Shown here: positions 1 through 10,485 of the stretch, one piece after another | Numbering within the stretch: position 1 is the stretch's first letter | Layout: every line of letters begins with the position of its first letter | From: Corynebacterium sp. MSK297 | Lineage (GTDB): Bacteria > Actinomycetota > Actinomycetes > Mycobacteriales > Mycobacteriaceae | Direction: 5' to 3' | DNA length: 64,000 nt | Assembly (NCBI RefSeq): GCF_030232885.1 | Contig: NZ_JASPGD010000002.1 | Coordinates: forward strand, 248,001-312,000 | Made by a program: the position numbers and the translations under genes | Notes under the pieces: generated by a model | Told to the model about the DNA's origin: nothing | Seen by the model: only the letters and a program-made list of their open reading frames with translations | Databases searched by the model: none

Positions 1-361
<361 letters not shown>

Positions 362-443
362 ACGGCAAAACCAACGCCGAAATACCAAAAGTCCTTAATA
401 GTCATTGCAATCCCTCCTTCATCGGAGGGGAAAGGGCATTTAC

Positions 444-3400
444 GTGTTTGACGTAAACCTCTTCGACGAACTCCGCATTGGTCTTGCCACCGCCGACGAC
501 ATCCGCCGTTGGTCCAAGGGCGAGGTCAAGAAGCCGGAAACCATTAACTACCGCACCCTGAAGCCGGAACGCGACGGCTTGTTCTGTGAGCGCATCTTCG
601 GACCAACCCGCGACTGGGAATGTGCTTGTGGCAAGTACAAGCGTGTCCGCTACAAGGGCATCATTTGTGAGCGCTGTGGCGTTGAGGTGACCAAGTCCAA
701 GGTGCGCCGTGAGCGCATGGGCCACATCGAGCTGGCTGCTCCGGTGACCCACATCTGGTACTTCAAGGGTGTTCCTTCCCGCCTGGGTTACCTGCTGGAC
801 TTGGCTCCCAAGGACCTGGAGCGCATCATCTATTTCGCGGCGAACATCATCACCTCGGTAGATGAGGAAGCCCGCCACAACGACTTGTCCACTTTGGAAG
901 CAGAAATGCTTCTGGAAAAGAAGGACGTAGAAGACGACACCGAGTCTGAGATCGCCGAGCGAGCTCAGAAGCTCGAGCAGGACTTGGCGGAACTGGAAGA
1001 AGCCGGTGCGAAGGCCGACGCACGTCGTAAGGTGCAAAACGCTGCCGAGAAAGAAATGCAGCACATGCGCGAACGCGGCGAGCGCGAAGTTGATCGCCTC
1101 GACGAAATCTGGAACCACTTCGTTAAGCTGGCTCCAAAGCAGATGATCATCGACGAGACCATCTACGAAGAACTCGTCGATCGCTACGAGGATTACTTCA
1201 CCGGCGGTATGGGCGCGGAAGCTATCCAGACCCTGATCCGGAACTTCGACCTGGAGGCCGAAGCGGAGGAGCTGCGCGGCATCATCAACGAAGGCAAGGG
1301 CCAGAAGAAGATGCGCGCGTTGAAGCGCCTGAAGGTCGTCGCTGCGTTCCTGAACTCCGGAAATGACCCTGCCGGCATGGTTCTGGATTCCATTCCAGTC
1401 ATCCCACCAGAGCTGCGTCCAATGGTGCAGCTCGACGGCGGCCGTTTCGCGACCTCCGACTTGAACGACCTCTACCGTCGTGTTATCAACCGCAACAACC
1501 GTTTGAAGCGCATGCTGGATCTCGGTGCCCCTGAGATCATCGTGAACAACGAAAAGCGCATGCTGCAGGAGTCGGTGGATGCACTGTTCGACAACGGCCG
1601 TCGTGGCCGTCCGGTCGCAGGCCCAGGCAACCGCCCACTGAAATCGCTGTCTGACTTGCTGAAGGGTAAGTCGGGTCGTTTCCGTCAGAACCTGCTGGGT
1701 AAGCGTGTGGACTACTCCGGCCGTTCGGTTATTATCGTCGGTCCGCAGCTGAAGCTGCACGAGTGCGGTCTGCCGAAGCTGATGGCGTTGGAGCTGTTCA
1801 AGCCATTCGTCATGAAGCGTCTGGTGGAAAATGATTATGCGCAAAACATTAAGTCCGCTAAGCGCATGGTTGAGCGCCAGCGCCCAGAAGTCTGGGACGT
1901 GTTGGAAGAAGCAATTTCCGAGCACCCAGTTCTGCTGAACCGTGCACCAACCCTGCACCGTCTGGGTATCCAAGCATTCGAGCCGAAGCTCGTCGAAGGT
2001 AAAGCTATTCAGCTGCACCCTCTGGCGTGTGAGGCCTTCAACGCCGACTTCGACGGTGACCAGATGGCAGTCCACCTGCCACTGTCCGCCGAGGCCCAAG
2101 CCGAAGCCCGCGTGCTGATGCTGTCGTCGAACAACATTCTCTCGCCAGCGTCCGGTAAGCCATTGGCGATGCCGCGTCTGGATATGGTCACCGGTCTGTA
2201 CTTCTTGACCATGAACAAGCGCGCCGACGAACAGGGCGGCGAAGGCCGCTACCAGCCGGGCGACGAAAACGGTCCAGCGCAGGGCGTCTATTCGTCCTAC
2301 GCGGAAGCCATCATGGCGCGCGACCGTGGTGTTCTTGGTTTGCAGGCGCCGATCAAGGTCCGCATTTCCCACCTGCGCCCACCGCGCGAGATCGAAGAGG
2401 CGCAGTTTCCAGAAGGTTGGCAGCGCGGTGACACCTGGTTGGCTGATACCACCCTGGGTCGCATCATGTTCAATGAACTTCTGCCTTGGGATTACCCATA
2501 CCTTGAGGGCGTCATGGTCCGTAAGGGCGGCGGCGAGGAGAAGATCCTGCTTGGCGACGTCATCAATGACTTGGCCGTCAAGTACCCAATGATCTCCGTG
2601 GCCCAGACTCTGGACAAGATGAAGGATGCGGGCTTCTACTGGGCAACCCGATCCGGTGTGACCATCACCATGCACGACGTGTTGGTCTTGCCGAACAAGA
2701 CCGAGATCTTGGAATCCTATGAAGCCGAGGCCGAGCGCATCGAGCGCAAGTACTGGGAACAGGGTGCGCTGACCGAGCGCGAGCGTTATGAGCGCTTGGT
2801 CGAGCTGTGGAAGGATGCCACCGACAAGGTTGGTTCCTCTGTCGAGGACCTGTACCCAGATGACAACCCAATTCCGATGATCGTGAAGTCGGGTGCGGCC
2901 GGTAACATGCGACAGATCTGGACGCTGGCCGGTATGAAGGGCATGGTTGTGAACTCGAAGGGTGATTACATCACCCGTCCGATCAAGACGTCCTTCCGCG
3001 AAGGTCTGTCGGTTCTCGAGTACTTCAACAACTCGCACGGTTCCCGTAAGGGTCTGGCCGATACCGCGCTGCGTACCGCAGACTCCGGTTACTTGACCCG
3101 CCGTCTGGTCGACGTTGCTCAGGACGTCATCGTCCGCGAAGAAGACTGTGCAACCCGTCAGGGCGTGCGTGTTCCGATCGGCGAGCAGATCACCGACGAC
3201 ACCTACGCGGTACACGAGCTGTGGGAGACCTCCGCTTCCGGTCGCGTGGTTGCCTCTGATGTCAAGGACGCCAACGGCGAAGTCTTGGTTGCTGGTGGCG
3301 AAGACTTGACTGAAGAGAACACGCAGAAGCTGGTCGACGCTGGCATCACCGAGATCAAGGTTCGTTCGGTTCTGACTTGCCAGACCCCAGCCGGTGTCTG

Positions 3401-4439
3401 TGCGAAGTGTTACGGCAAGTCCATGGCTTCTGGCAACCTGGTCGACATCGGCGAGGCCGTCGGTATCGTGGCTGCCCAGTCCATTGGTGAGCCGGGTACC
3501 CAGTTGACGATGCGTACCTTCCACCAGGGTGGTGTCGGTGGCGACATTACCGGTGGTCTGCCACGTGTGCAGGAGCTGTTTGAGGCCCGCAACCCGAAGA
3601 ACCGCGCCCCAATCGCCTCCGTCGCCGGCGAGATCTCGCTGTCGGATGAAGGTAACTTCTGGACTCTGACCATCCACCCAGATGATGGTTCGGACGACGT
3701 TGTCTACGAGAAGCTGTCGAAGCGTCAGGGCCTGGCCCAGGTGCGTCGCCCAATGGAATCCAACCCGGATGCCATGATCGAGCGCGCTTTGCGCGACGGG
3801 GACCACGTCGAAGTCGGCGAGCGTCTGTTGCGCGGTGCTGCCGATCCGCACGATGTTCTGGAAGTTCTGGGACGTCGCGGCGTCGAAAAGCACCTGATCG
3901 ACGAAGTGCAGGCCGTGTACCGCACCCAGGGTGTGGCTATCCACGACAAGCACATCGAGATCATCATCCGTCAGATGCTGCGCCGCGGTACCGTTATTGA
4001 TTCCGGTACTACCTCGCTGCTGCCGGGCAACCTGATTGACCTTTCCGAGGCTAAGCAGGTCAACGCGGCACAGGTCGCTGAAGGTGGCCAGCCTGCCGAG
4101 ATGCGTTCCGAGATCATGGGTATTACCAAGGCCTCCCTGGCTACCGAGTCATGGCTGTCGGCCGCCTCGTTCCAGGAGACCACCCGCGTTCTTACCGACG
4201 CCGCCATCAACAAGCGTTCCGACTCGTTGATTGGTCTGAAGGAAAACGTCATCATCGGTAAGCTCATCCCGGCTGGTACCGGTATCAACCGTTACCGCAA
4301 TATCACCGTGAAGCCGACGGAGGCTGCCCGCAATGCGGCATACTCCATCCCAACCTACGGTGATTCCATTTACGGCGACGACGGCTACAGTGACTTCACT
4401 GGCGCATCCGTCCCATTGGACGAAACCTTCGAGCTGTAA
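444..4439 (+). CDS. rpoC: RNA polymerase beta-prime subunit
   Basis: The catalytic large subunit of RNA polymerase, 1331 residues. Visible hallmarks are the N-terminal zinc-finger Cys cluster following GPTRDWEC, the Mg-binding active-site motif [16 protein letters not shown] near residue 533, the bridge-helix/trigger-loop region with [19 protein letters not shown], and the second Cys set in [16 protein letters not shown] chose the GTG at 444 rather than the TTG at 405: the product then begins (V)[12 protein letters not shown], as in other corynebacterial and mycobacterial RpoC, and a GGAGGGG Shine-Dalgarno lies at 424-430. The large open frames on the opposite strand are shadows of codon bias. 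A strong hairpin terminator follows at 4516. Confidence 0.98.
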   Translation: MFDVNLFDELRIGLATADDIRRWSKGEVKKPETINYRTLKPERDGLFCERIFGPTRDWECACGKYKRVRYKGIICERCGVEVTKSKVRRERMGHIELAAPVTHIWYFKGVPSRLGYLLDLAPKDLERIIYFAANIITSVDEEARHNDLSTLEAEMLLEKKDVEDDTESEIAERAQKLEQDLAELEEAGAKADARRKVQNAAEKEMQHMRERGEREVDRLDEIWNHFVKLAPKQMIIDETIYEELVDRYEDYFTGGMGAEAIQTLIRNFDLEAEAEELRGIINEGKGQKKMRALKRLKVVAAFLNSGNDPAGMVLDSIPVIPPELRPMVQLDGGRFATSDLNDLYRRVINRNNRLKRMLDLGAPEIIVNNEKRMLQESVDALFDNGRRGRPVAGPGNRPLKSLSDLLKGKSGRFRQNLLGKRVDYSGRSVIIVGPQLKLHECGLPKLMALELFKPFVMKRLVENDYAQNIKSAKRMVERQRPEVWDVLEEAISEHPVLLNRAPTLHRLGIQAFEPKLVEGKAIQLHPLACEAFNADFDGDQMAVHLPLSAEAQAEARVLMLSSNNILSPASGKPLAMPRLDMVTGLYFLTMNKRADEQGGEGRYQPGDENGPAQGVYSSYAEAIMARDRGVLGLQAPIKVRISHLRPPREIEEAQFPEGWQRGDTWLADTTLGRIMFNELLPWDYPYLEGVMVRKGGGEEKILLGDVINDLAVKYPMISVAQTLDKMKDAGFYWATRSGVTITMHDVLVLPNKTEILESYEAEAERIERKYWEQGALTERERYERLVELWKDATDKVGSSVEDLYPDDNPIPMIVKSGAAGNMRQIWTLAGMKGMVVNSKGDYITRPIKTSFREGLSVLEYFNNSHGSRKGLADTALRTADSGYLTRRLVDVAQDVIVREEDCATRQGVRVPIGEQITDDTYAVHELWETSASGRVVASDVKDANGEVLVAGGEDLTEENTQKLVDAGITEIKVRSVLTCQTPAGVCAKCYGKSMASGNLVDIGEAVGIVAAQSIGEPGTQLTMRTFHQGGVGGDITGGLPRVQELFEARNPKNRAPIASVAGEISLSDEGNFWTLTIHPDDGSDDVVYEKLSKRQGLAQVRRPMESNPDAMIERALRDGDHVEVGERLLRGAADPHDVLEVLGRRGVEKHLIDEVQAVYRTQGVAIHDKHIEIIIRQMLRRGTVIDSGTTSLLPGNLIDLSEAKQVNAAQVAEGGQPAEMRSEIMGITKASLATESWLSAASFQETTRVLTDAAINKRSDSLIGLKENVIIGKLIPAGTGINRYRNITVKPTEAARNAAYSIPTYGDSIYGDDGYSDFTGASVPLDETFEL

Positions 4440-4515
4440 CCAGCGGCTTGTTTCCTGCGCCAGGCGGCTAATTGCTGGTAGCAGGAAGTCAGCTTCGCAG
4501 TGCTAGCGCATCGTT

Positions 4516-4547
4516 GGCCCTATCCCGTTTCGGGGTAGGGCCGTTTT
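4516..4547 (+). terminator. Intrinsic terminator of rpoBC
   Basis: An 11-bp GC-rich stem (GGCCCTATCCC pairing with GGGGTAGGGCC, one G-U) with a five-base loop is followed by GTTTT. It lies 77 bp after the rpoC stop and ends the rpoBC transcript before the ykoE leader. Confidence 0.88.
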
Positions 4548-4680
4548 CCATGCCACGGCTGTCTCGGTCGGCCTGTTCAGCGCGTCCGGCTGCAGAAAGG
4601 CCTTGCTTATATCATCGTCCATATCGCCCGCTCAGTGCGCACCCAGCTCTTTGCCAAAATAGGTGATGCTGCGCATAAGC

Positions 4681-4703
4681 CCTTGGCAAAATTTTTGCCA
4701 GGG
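4681..4703. promoter_or_regulatory. Palindromic candidate operator upstream of ykoE
   Basis: TGGCAAAA-T-TTTTGCCA is a perfect 8+1+8 inverted repeat, flanked by CC and GG that extend it. A further TTGCCAAAA half-site lies at 4651-4659, 24 bp upstream of the palindrome block. The site is about 110 bp before the ykoE start. This is the geometry of a dimeric repressor site; the regulator is unknown. Confidence 0.5.
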
Positions 4704-4810
4704 TATAGCGTGTAACGGTCTTAACAAATAGAACTTGCTGCAGCGTATCGGCACTAAAACCGTCGAATTCAGCTCAAGCTGCGCCAATTACACCGTAGAA
4801 AGGGCGAGAT

Positions 4811-5449
4811 ATGCCCCAACAAAAAGCTGGCGGTTCTCAGTCTGCTGCCACGCCACCAGCGCAGTCCAAGCGAAACTTGCAGTGGCGGCCGATCGACATC
4901 GTCATCGTCGCGATCCTCGGTGTCGCAACCGGCTTCATCTTCGTGGTCTGGAACAACATTGGTTATGCCTGGTTGACCGCGATGGATAACCTGACCCCGG
5001 GTCTGGGCGGTTTGGCCGTCGGCATTTGGTTGCTTGGTGGCGTACTGGGTGGTCTGATCATCCGCAAACCAGGTGCGGCGATATTCGTGGAAGTTTTCGC
5101 TGCCAGTGTCTCAGCTGCCCTCGGTTCACAATGGGGGCCAGAAACTCTCTATTCGGGGCTAGCGCAGGGCCTGGGTGCCGAGCTGATCTTCCTGTTGTTT
5201 GCTTACCGGAAGTTCAACCTGCTGGTAGCTATCTTGTCGGGTATCGGTGCCGGTGTGGGGGCCTGGACCTTGGAGTTATTCTTGTCGCCTAACCTTGCTA
5301 AGTCACTAGAATTTAACATCATCTACCTGGTCTGCGTCGCAATTTCCGGCGCTATCTTGGCTGGCATCGTCGGGTTTAGCCTGATGAAATCGCTGGCGAA
5401 AACGGGCGCGCTCGACCGCTTCGCAGCCGGGCGGGAGCACCGCGTATAA
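4811..5449 (+). CDS. ykoE: ECF transporter substrate-binding S component, YkoE family
   Basis: A 212-residue integral membrane protein with a short polar N-terminus and about five to six hydrophobic segments (for example IDIVIVAILGVATGFIFVVW and LGGLAVGIWLLGGVLGGLII). It matches the YkoE family, the substrate-capture subunit of an energy-coupling-factor transporter for the thiamine precursor hydroxymethylpyrimidine or thiamine. The next two genes supply the double ATPase and the T component, so a complete YkoEDC-type importer is encoded. The ATG at 4811 follows a GAAAGGGCGAG ribosome binding site. Substrate assignment rests on family knowledge; no TPP riboswitch is visible upstream. Confidence 0.85.
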   Translation: MPQQKAGGSQSAATPPAQSKRNLQWRPIDIVIVAILGVATGFIFVVWNNIGYAWLTAMDNLTPGLGGLAVGIWLLGGVLGGLIIRKPGAAIFVEVFAASVSAALGSQWGPETLYSGLAQGLGAELIFLLFAYRKFNLLVAILSGIGAGVGAWTLELFLSPNLAKSLEFNIIYLVCVAISGAILAGIVGFSLMKSLAKTGALDRFAAGREHRV

Positions 5450-5460
5450 GCTTTAATTTT

Positions 5461-6882
5461 ATGCTCGCTACAGCCGTCGAAATGTCGAATTACTCCTGGA
5501 CCCACGCCGGGCGTCGCCGGCCTGCGCTTAATCGCGTCAACCTGCAGATCGCTGCTGGGGAGCGCGTGTTGATATGTGGTAACTCAGGGTCGGGAAAATC
5601 CACCCTGGTCGCTGCCATTGCCGGTGTGCTCGGAGGGGAAGAGGAAGGCGACCAGGTAGGCAGTCTGGTGTTGCGAGATTCATCCGGGCGGCAAGAACCT
5701 GCGGGCGCAGCTATACCGGTGGGGTTGGTCCTGCAAGATCCCGACTCCCAGGTTATTGCCGCCCGTGTCGGTGATGATGTCGCGTTTGGCTGCGAAAACC
5801 TCGGGTTGGAGCGCAGCGAGATTTGGCGCCGGGTGCGCGCGGCCCTGCCGCTGGTCGGCCTGGAATTGCCCCTGGACCATCCGACCGCGCACCTGTCGGG
5901 AGGCCAAAAACAGCGTCTGGCGCTAGCAGGTGTGATCGCGATGCGTCCGGGGATCATTATCCTGGATGAACCCACTGCGAACCTTGACCCGGAGGGCGCG
6001 CGCGGTGTAGTGCAGGCGGTGGCTAACGTCGTCAAGCACACCGGTGCCACGCTGCTGGTCGTCGAGCACAATTATGACGCGTGGTTGCCGTTGGTCGAAC
6101 GCGGCCTGGAGTTCGCGGATGGCACGCTTGTCGACGACGCCCCAGTGCAAGAAATCGTGGCCCGGCGCAGACTTTCCCGTGTTCCGCAGGCACGCCCAGA
6201 ATTGGCACAGCACACCCCGGCCTTGGTTGCCGATAAGGTCATTGCCGCCGACCAACCAGCTCATCTGCCGGCGCGCAGTCTGCAGTTACCCGAACATGCC
6301 TCGACGGTGATTACTGGAGCGAATGGCGCGGGGAAAACCACCCTGTTGATGACTTTGGCTGGCCTACGCCCGCTTGCATCCGGAAAAATCGAACTTACCG
6401 AATCCATTCGTTCTGGCCAGCGCGGCCCCATCGCCAAGTGGAAGTCACGCCAATTGGCGCAGCGCATCGGGTATGTGTTTCAGAATCCGGAACACCAGTT
6501 CGTCGCGCGTACCGTGCTTGAAGAACTACAGGTCGGGCCCAAGGTCATGGGCCTTAAGGTAGCCGATCAACGTTATCAGGAGTTGTTAGAGCGGCTCTCG
6601 CTCGCGCACCTTGCTTCGGCGAATCCGTTCACACTTTCGGGTGGTGAAAAACGCCGCCTGTCGGTGGCCACGGCTTTGATTGCTGCTCCAAAGCTCGTGC
6701 TTTTCGACGAGCCTACTTTTGGCCAGGATCCCCACACGTTCGGGGAATTAGTGTCTATTGTGCGTGGGCTTGTCGACGATGGTGTGACCGTCGCCTCGGT
6801 GACTCACGATAAGCACTACCGCAGCGCGCTCGGGGATAACCATGTGAAATTGCTACCCGGGGGAGGTGAAGTTCGTGGCTAA
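5461..6882 (+). CDS. ykoD: ECF transporter ATPase with two ABC domains (YkoD-like)
   Basis: A 473-residue protein made of two ABC ATPase domains in tandem. The first has Walker A GNSGSGKST near residue 40, signature LSGGQKQR and Walker B IIILDEPT. The second has Walker A GANGAGKTT near residue 285, signature LSGGEKRR and Walker B LVLFDEPT. All key residues are present, so both sites look competent. The fused double-ATPase form is typical of the YkoD subunit that energises YkoE and YkoC. It starts 11 bp after ykoE with no strong Shine-Dalgarno, suggesting translation coupled to ykoE, and overlaps the start of ykoC. Confidence 0.88.
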   Translation: MLATAVEMSNYSWTHAGRRRPALNRVNLQIAAGERVLICGNSGSGKSTLVAAIAGVLGGEEEGDQVGSLVLRDSSGRQEPAGAAIPVGLVLQDPDSQVIAARVGDDVAFGCENLGLERSEIWRRVRAALPLVGLELPLDHPTAHLSGGQKQRLALAGVIAMRPGIIILDEPTANLDPEGARGVVQAVANVVKHTGATLLVVEHNYDAWLPLVERGLEFADGTLVDDAPVQEIVARRRLSRVPQARPELAQHTPALVADKVIAADQPAHLPARSLQLPEHASTVITGANGAGKTTLLMTLAGLRPLASGKIELTESIRSGQRGPIAKWKSRQLAQRIGYVFQNPEHQFVARTVLEELQVGPKVMGLKVADQRYQELLERLSLAHLASANPFTLSGGEKRRLSVATALIAAPKLVLFDEPTFGQDPHTFGELVSIVRGLVDDGVTVASVTHDKHYRSALGDNHVKLLPGGGEVRG

Positions 6883-7690
6883 TACCCAGCGAACTGAAGC
6901 TGCGCAGACTGCGGACCTGGTGCCATCTGGTGCGCCGCGAATAAATCCACTGACGCGCATTATCATCATGCTGTTGGTGACCACCCCGTTGCTGTTCAGC
7001 CTGGATTGGGTGAGTGCCTCTATCTCTTTGGCTATCACCATCGTCGTTGCCCTTGTTGGGGGAGTAGGGCTGAAAACTCTCGCGGCAACTCTTTGGCCGC
7101 TGCTGTTGATCGCCCCGCTATCGGGCATTTCGATGCTGCTCTATGGTGCCGAGGGTGGGGAAGTGTATTTCGAGTTCTGGCTCATGACTATCTCGGATAA
7201 CTCAATTGAGCTGGCGATAGCGATTATGATCCGAATCTTGGCCGTGGCCAGCCCGGTGATCTTGTTGGCGCGAAATATTGACCCGACTCGGTTGGGGGAT
7301 TCGCTGGCGCAGATCTTGCATTTCCCGGATCGCTTCGTGATCGGCTCTGTGGCCGGGGTTCGCATGACCGGGCTGTTTAAAGACGACTGGGTCGCGATGA
7401 ATCGAGCTCGCCGCGCCCGCGGACTGGGAGATCGCGGCAAAATCGCGCATTTTTTCACCATGGCGTTTGGCCTGCTGGTACTTGCTTTACGACGCGGCGG
7501 CAAGCTCGCCACTGCCATGGAGGCACGTGGTTTCGGGCGCCAGCCTCTATACGGTGAGCGCCGTACCTGGGCGCGTCCTGCCACGTTGCGTGCCGCAGAC
7601 TGGCGAGCGCTGGGAATAGCACTGGTGTGCGCAGCGATCCCGGTCGTCGTTGCGGTGCTCGTTGGCAGTTGGCGCTGGTTTGGTCTTTAA
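6875..7690 (+). CDS. ykoC: ECF transporter transmembrane T component (YkoC-like)
   Basis: A 271-residue membrane protein of the EcfT/CbiQ family, which couples the ATPases to the S component. It has several hydrophobic helices, and the ARRARGLG and AMEARGF stretches correspond to the two Ala-Arg-Gly coupling motifs that contact the ATPases. I prefer the GTG at 6875 over the GTG at 6866, because GGAGG at 6862-6866 then sits 8 bp upstream. The gene thus overlaps ykoD by 8 bp. Its stop overlaps the stop of the convergent deacetylase gene by 3 bp, with no terminator between them. Confidence 0.87.
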   Translation: MANTQRTEAAQTADLVPSGAPRINPLTRIIIMLLVTTPLLFSLDWVSASISLAITIVVALVGGVGLKTLAATLWPLLLIAPLSGISMLLYGAEGGEVYFEFWLMTISDNSIELAIAIMIRILAVASPVILLARNIDPTRLGDSLAQILHFPDRFVIGSVAGVRMTGLFKDDWVAMNRARRARGLGDRGKIAHFFTMAFGLLVLALRRGGKLATAMEARGFGRQPLYGERRTWARPATLRAADWRALGIALVCAAIPVVVAVLVGSWRWFGL

Positions 7691-9294
7691 CCACCGTAGT
7701 AATTCAGTCCCGGTTTGACACCGCCGAATAGCTGTTCAGCGGTCACGAATTCATAGCCCTGGTTGCTTAAAGAATCCAAAATGCAGGGCATCGCATCGAC
7801 GCTGGTCGCATGCAGATCGTGCAGCAAAATCACGGCTCCGTCATAGGCGTTGGTAACCGCACGGTTGCAAACTAGTGCGGAGTCGCGGTCTTGCCAATCG
7901 CGGGTATCGACCGACCAGATGATGTTGGCCATGCCAAGCTCTGCGGCGATGTTATTAACGGTGTGGTTCGTCGCCCCGTAGGGAGGGCGCAGCATAGTCG
8001 GAGTGTGGCCGCCGGTGGCATTGGCGATTGCTTGGTTGCCTTGGCTGAGTTCGTTGCGTACCTCGTCGGCCCCCAGCGTCGTCAAGTCTGGATGATTATA
8101 GGTGTGATTGCCGACGGCATGGCCCTCATGTAAAGCACGCGCGACGGTTGTCGGGCTCGCATCCACGCTCGAGCCGATGGTGAAGAACGTGGCTTTCGCG
8201 TTGTATTGCGCAAGAGTATCCAGCAACCGGTTGGTGTTCGCTGCGGGACCGTCGTCGAAGGTTAACGCTACCCGCGGTGCTCCTGGGTTACGTGGTGCCT
8301 GCCGGGAATCTTGCTGGTTCGCAGCTTGCGCTTGTTGCGACGGTTGCGCTGGTTGCGACGGTTGCGCGATCTTTTCGGACTGGCCTGGCTGGGCCTGAGC
8401 GGTATGTGTCTTGCCGGTAGCGCTGCTACTGCCGCCGCTTCCAAAATCATCTCCTAGTACGCGTGTGGCCAGTGCGGAGTCTGGCTTGTGCTGCAATTTG
8501 TGCGGATCAATCGACAACTCGATTCTGCCGGCGGAATAAGCGCTGACGGTGCCGTCATCGAAGTGGATGTCGAGGGATCGTCCGTCGTCGCCAAGTGCGA
8601 ATCCACCCAAGCTTTCCGCTGTCAGATCCTCGGGGAAAACCTCGGAAGCGTCGTACTGGCTTCGTAGCTGCTCGCGGGCTTTCTCCACAAATTCTTGCAG
8701 GCCAGCGTGGTCTGCAACAACGTCGCCGTTGGCATCGATAGCGCCGTCATACAGGTTTGCTACCCCGACCCGGCCGTTATCGTGCAGGTCAAAAGTAAGA
8801 ACCCGATGGTGGCGTTCGGGGGAAGCGCCTTGGGTATCGAACAGCGTGTTTAAGGCCAAAGTCAGAACGCCGTCGCCGCGGTAGACCAAGTTGTAGCTCA
8901 CGCGCTCGCTGAACTTACCGTCGAATCTTGGGGTCGAATCGCGGGTGACCGAACGGAAGTGTTCGCGTAACTCGTCGACCTCAGTCTTAAGCACCTTATT
9001 AATCTCCGGCCACTCCGTTTCTGGAATTTCCACATAGGAGGTGACGGTGTCGGTTTCTTCCTGGCTGACCACCGACGTGATGCCTTCGTAGCTCGTATTG
9101 GCAATATAGAAATTGTCGTCGGTCGGGGTTGGGGTAGCGCTTGGCGACGCGCTGGTCGAGACGGCAGCATCGTAGCTGTTCGAAGAGTGGGCCTCATCAG
9201 CAGGCGTGGTGCAGCCTGCAAGAACCAGGGTCAGTGATGAAACAGCGGCGAACGCGGCGGTATTGACGGTGCGATGACGACGAGAGGAAATCAT
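7687..9294 (-). CDS. Lipoprotein polysaccharide deacetylase (NodB/CE4 domain)
   Basis: A 535-residue predicted lipoprotein: a basic N-terminus, a hydrophobic segment and lipobox LVLAGC with the lipidated Cys at 28. A Ser/Thr/Pro linker leads to a 200-residue domain resembling the DUF3298/RsiV-like domain seen in PdaC-type deacetylases. Next comes a Gln/Pro-rich linker (9-bp repeats at 8335-8370) and a NodB domain with TFDDGP near residue 345, the zinc-ligand pair HTYNHPD, RPPYG, and the C-terminal LLHD. It probably removes acetyl groups from peptidoglycan or another wall glycan outside the membrane. The ATG is preceded by TATTTAAT only 7-8 bp away with little Shine-Dalgarno, so the mRNA may be leaderless. 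Confidence 0.88.
   Translation of the reverse strand: MISSRRHRTVNTAAFAAVSSLTLVLAGCTTPADEAHSSNSYDAAVSTSASPSATPTPTDDNFYIANTSYEGITSVVSQEETDTVTSYVEIPETEWPEINKVLKTEVDELREHFRSVTRDSTPRFDGKFSERVSYNLVYRGDGVLTLALNTLFDTQGASPERHHRVLTFDLHDNGRVGVANLYDGAIDANGDVVADHAGLQEFVEKAREQLRSQYDASEVFPEDLTAESLGGFALGDDGRSLDIHFDDGTVSAYSAGRIELSIDPHKLQHKPDSALATRVLGDDFGSGGSSSATGKTHTAQAQPGQSEKIAQPSQPAQPSQQAQAANQQDSRQAPRNPGAPRVALTFDDGPAANTNRLLDTLAQYNAKATFFTIGSSVDASPTTVARALHEGHAVGNHTYNHPDLTTLGADEVRNELSQGNQAIANATGGHTPTMLRPPYGATNHTVNNIAAELGMANIIWSVDTRDWQDRDSALVCNRAVTNAYDGAVILLHDLHATSVDAMPCILDSLSNQGYEFVTAEQLFGGVKPGLNYYGG
8335..8370 (-). repeat. 9-bp tandem repeat encoding Gln-Pro linker
   Basis: Four 9-bp units (TTGCGACGG, TTGCGCTGG, TTGCGACGG, TTGCGCGAT on the plus strand) lie in frame in the deacetylase gene. 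They encode the QPS/QPA linker between its two extracytoplasmic domains. An alternating 18-bp higher-order period is visible. Confidence 0.75.
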
Positions 9295-9642
9295 GCTTCC
9301 ACATTAAATAACAGCCCTACCATGCGCATCGATGTGTCGTCGGTGAGCAGCGATGCGCGTGAACGCTTAAACACTGAAAGAAACGTAAACAGTGGGAGAA
9401 TCGGTAATTGCCACTACCTACAGAACCTGCTAAAGTTCACTCTGGTTCGTCTCGCCAGAACGGTGGGATGAAAGTCTGATCATCTTCACGACGCACAAAA
9501 TTGCCAATGGAGACGTTCTGGACACGCGGAAGGGCCCCGGAAAAGAGCCCTAATTTTTGCGTGTTTGGGTTTGTTCGCCAGCAAGTAGTGTGCTTCGCGC
9601 CGCAAGGTGTAAGAAAACTCAACTGACAAGAAAGACTGGTTT
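9295..9642. other. Divergent intergenic region deacetylase-rpsL
   Basis: This 348-bp spacer carries the divergent promoters. Near the deacetylase start is an inverted repeat, GCGCATCG at 9324-9331 and CGATGCGC at 9351-9358, which could form a hairpin or a regulator site. The rpsL promoter is at 9408-9436, leaving an rpsL leader of about 200 bases. I see no gene in it. Confidence 0.5.
9408..9436 (+). promoter_or_regulatory. Sigma-A-type promoter of the str operon
   Basis: TTGCCA, 17 bp, then TAAAGT preceded by TGC (extended -10). This is the best sigma-A match in the spacer and is oriented toward rpsL. The same -10 hexamer and spacing recur before rplM at 60297-60325. Confidence 0.65.
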
Positions 9643-10011
9643 ATGCCAACTATTCAACAGCTGGTCCGCAAGGGCCGCCACGATAAGAAGTCGAAGGTGG
9701 CAACCGCAGCGCTGAAGGGTTCCCCACAGCGTCGTGGCGTGTGCACCCGCGTCTACACCACCACCCCGAAGAAGCCGAACTCCGCGTTGCGTAAGCTTGC
9801 CCGTGTTCGGCTGACCTCCGGTGTTGAGGTTTCGGCCTACATCCCAGGCGAGGGCCACAACCTGCAGGAGCACTCCATGGTTTTGGTTCGCGGTGGTCGT
9901 GTAAAGGACCTTCCAGGTATTCGTTACAAGATCGTCCGTGGTGCTCTTGACACCCAGGGTGTTAAGGACCGTAAGCAGGCTCGTTCCCGTTACGGCGCAA
10001 AGAAGGGGTAA
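9643..10011 (+). CDS. rpsL: 30S ribosomal protein S12
   Basis: S12, 122 residues, lines the decoding centre of the 30S subunit. The invariant segments [10 protein letters not shown] and GGRVKDLPG are intact, with Lys at the two classic streptomycin-resistance positions, so the sequence is of the sensitive type. It is the first gene of the str cluster, 6 bp before rpsG. The ribosome binding site is weak (AAGAAAG). Confidence 0.98.
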   Translation: MPTIQQLVRKGRHDKKSKVATAALKGSPQRRGVCTRVYTTTPKKPNSALRKLARVRLTSGVEVSAYIPGEGHNLQEHSMVLVRGGRVKDLPGIRYKIVRGALDTQGVKDRKQARSRYGAKKG

Positions 10012-10017
10012 TAAACA

Positions 10018-10485
10018 ATGCGTAAGAATCAAGCTCCAAAGCGTCCAGTTGTCAAAGATCCGGTTTACCAGTCCGAGCAGGTTACTCAGCTGATCAACAA
10101 GGTGCTTCTGGACGGTAAGAAAGCTACCGCTGAGCGTATCGTTTACGGTGCACTAGACAAGTGCAAGGAAAAGACTGGCACTGACCCATTGGGTACCCTT
10201 GAAAAGGCTCTGGGCAACATCCGCCCGGATCTCGAGGTTCGTTCTCGTCGTGTCGGTGGCGCTACTTACCAGGTTCCTATGGAAGTTCGTCCAAGCCGTG
10301 CGAACACCTTGGCTTTGCGTTGGTTGGTTACCTTTACTCGTAAGCGTCGCGAGAACACCATGATCGAGCGTCTGGCTAATGAGATCCTGGATGCCTCCAA
10401 CGGTCTGGGTGCTTCCGTTAAGCGCCGTGAAGACACTCACAAGATGGCAGAAGCCAACCGCGCTTTCGCCCACTACCGCTGGTAA
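10018..10485 (+). CDS. rpsG: 30S ribosomal protein S7
   Basis: S7, 155 residues, the primary assembly protein of the 30S head, with the typical ends [12 protein letters not shown] and [10 protein letters not shown]. Its Shine-Dalgarno (AAGGGG) lies in the last codons of rpsL, so the two are translationally linked. A 296-bp gap then separates it from fusA. Confidence 0.98.
   Translation: MRKNQAPKRPVVKDPVYQSEQVTQLINKVLLDGKKATAERIVYGALDKCKEKTGTDPLGTLEKALGNIRPDLEVRSRRVGGATYQVPMEVRPSRANTLALRWLVTFTRKRRENTMIERLANEILDASNGLGASVKRREDTHKMAEANRAFAHYRW

Larger units (their letters stand above)
4440..4810. other. Intergenic region rpoC-ykoE
   Basis: This 371-bp spacer holds the rpoBC terminator at 4516-4547 and a 17-bp perfect palindrome at 4684-4700 (annotated separately). 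I looked for a TPP riboswitch, which often precedes thiamine transporter genes, and could not find the conserved CTGAGA and ACCTGATCTGG elements. No credible gene is visible. Short open frames here lack ribosome binding sites and family resemblance. Confidence 0.6.

Noticed and set aside
402..3953. A 1183-codon open frame antisense to rpoC
   Set aside because: It is the mirror of rpoC caused by GC-biased codon use; the product is Leu/Val/His/Gln-rich without domains, and rpoC is unquestionable.
4548..4810. A TPP riboswitch before ykoE
   Set aside because: Expected from the transporter type, but the conserved thi-box sequence elements are not there.
4472..4989. Two short plus-strand frames after rpoC
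   Set aside because: One covers the rpoBC terminator and the other runs out of frame into ykoE; neither has a ribosome binding site or homology.
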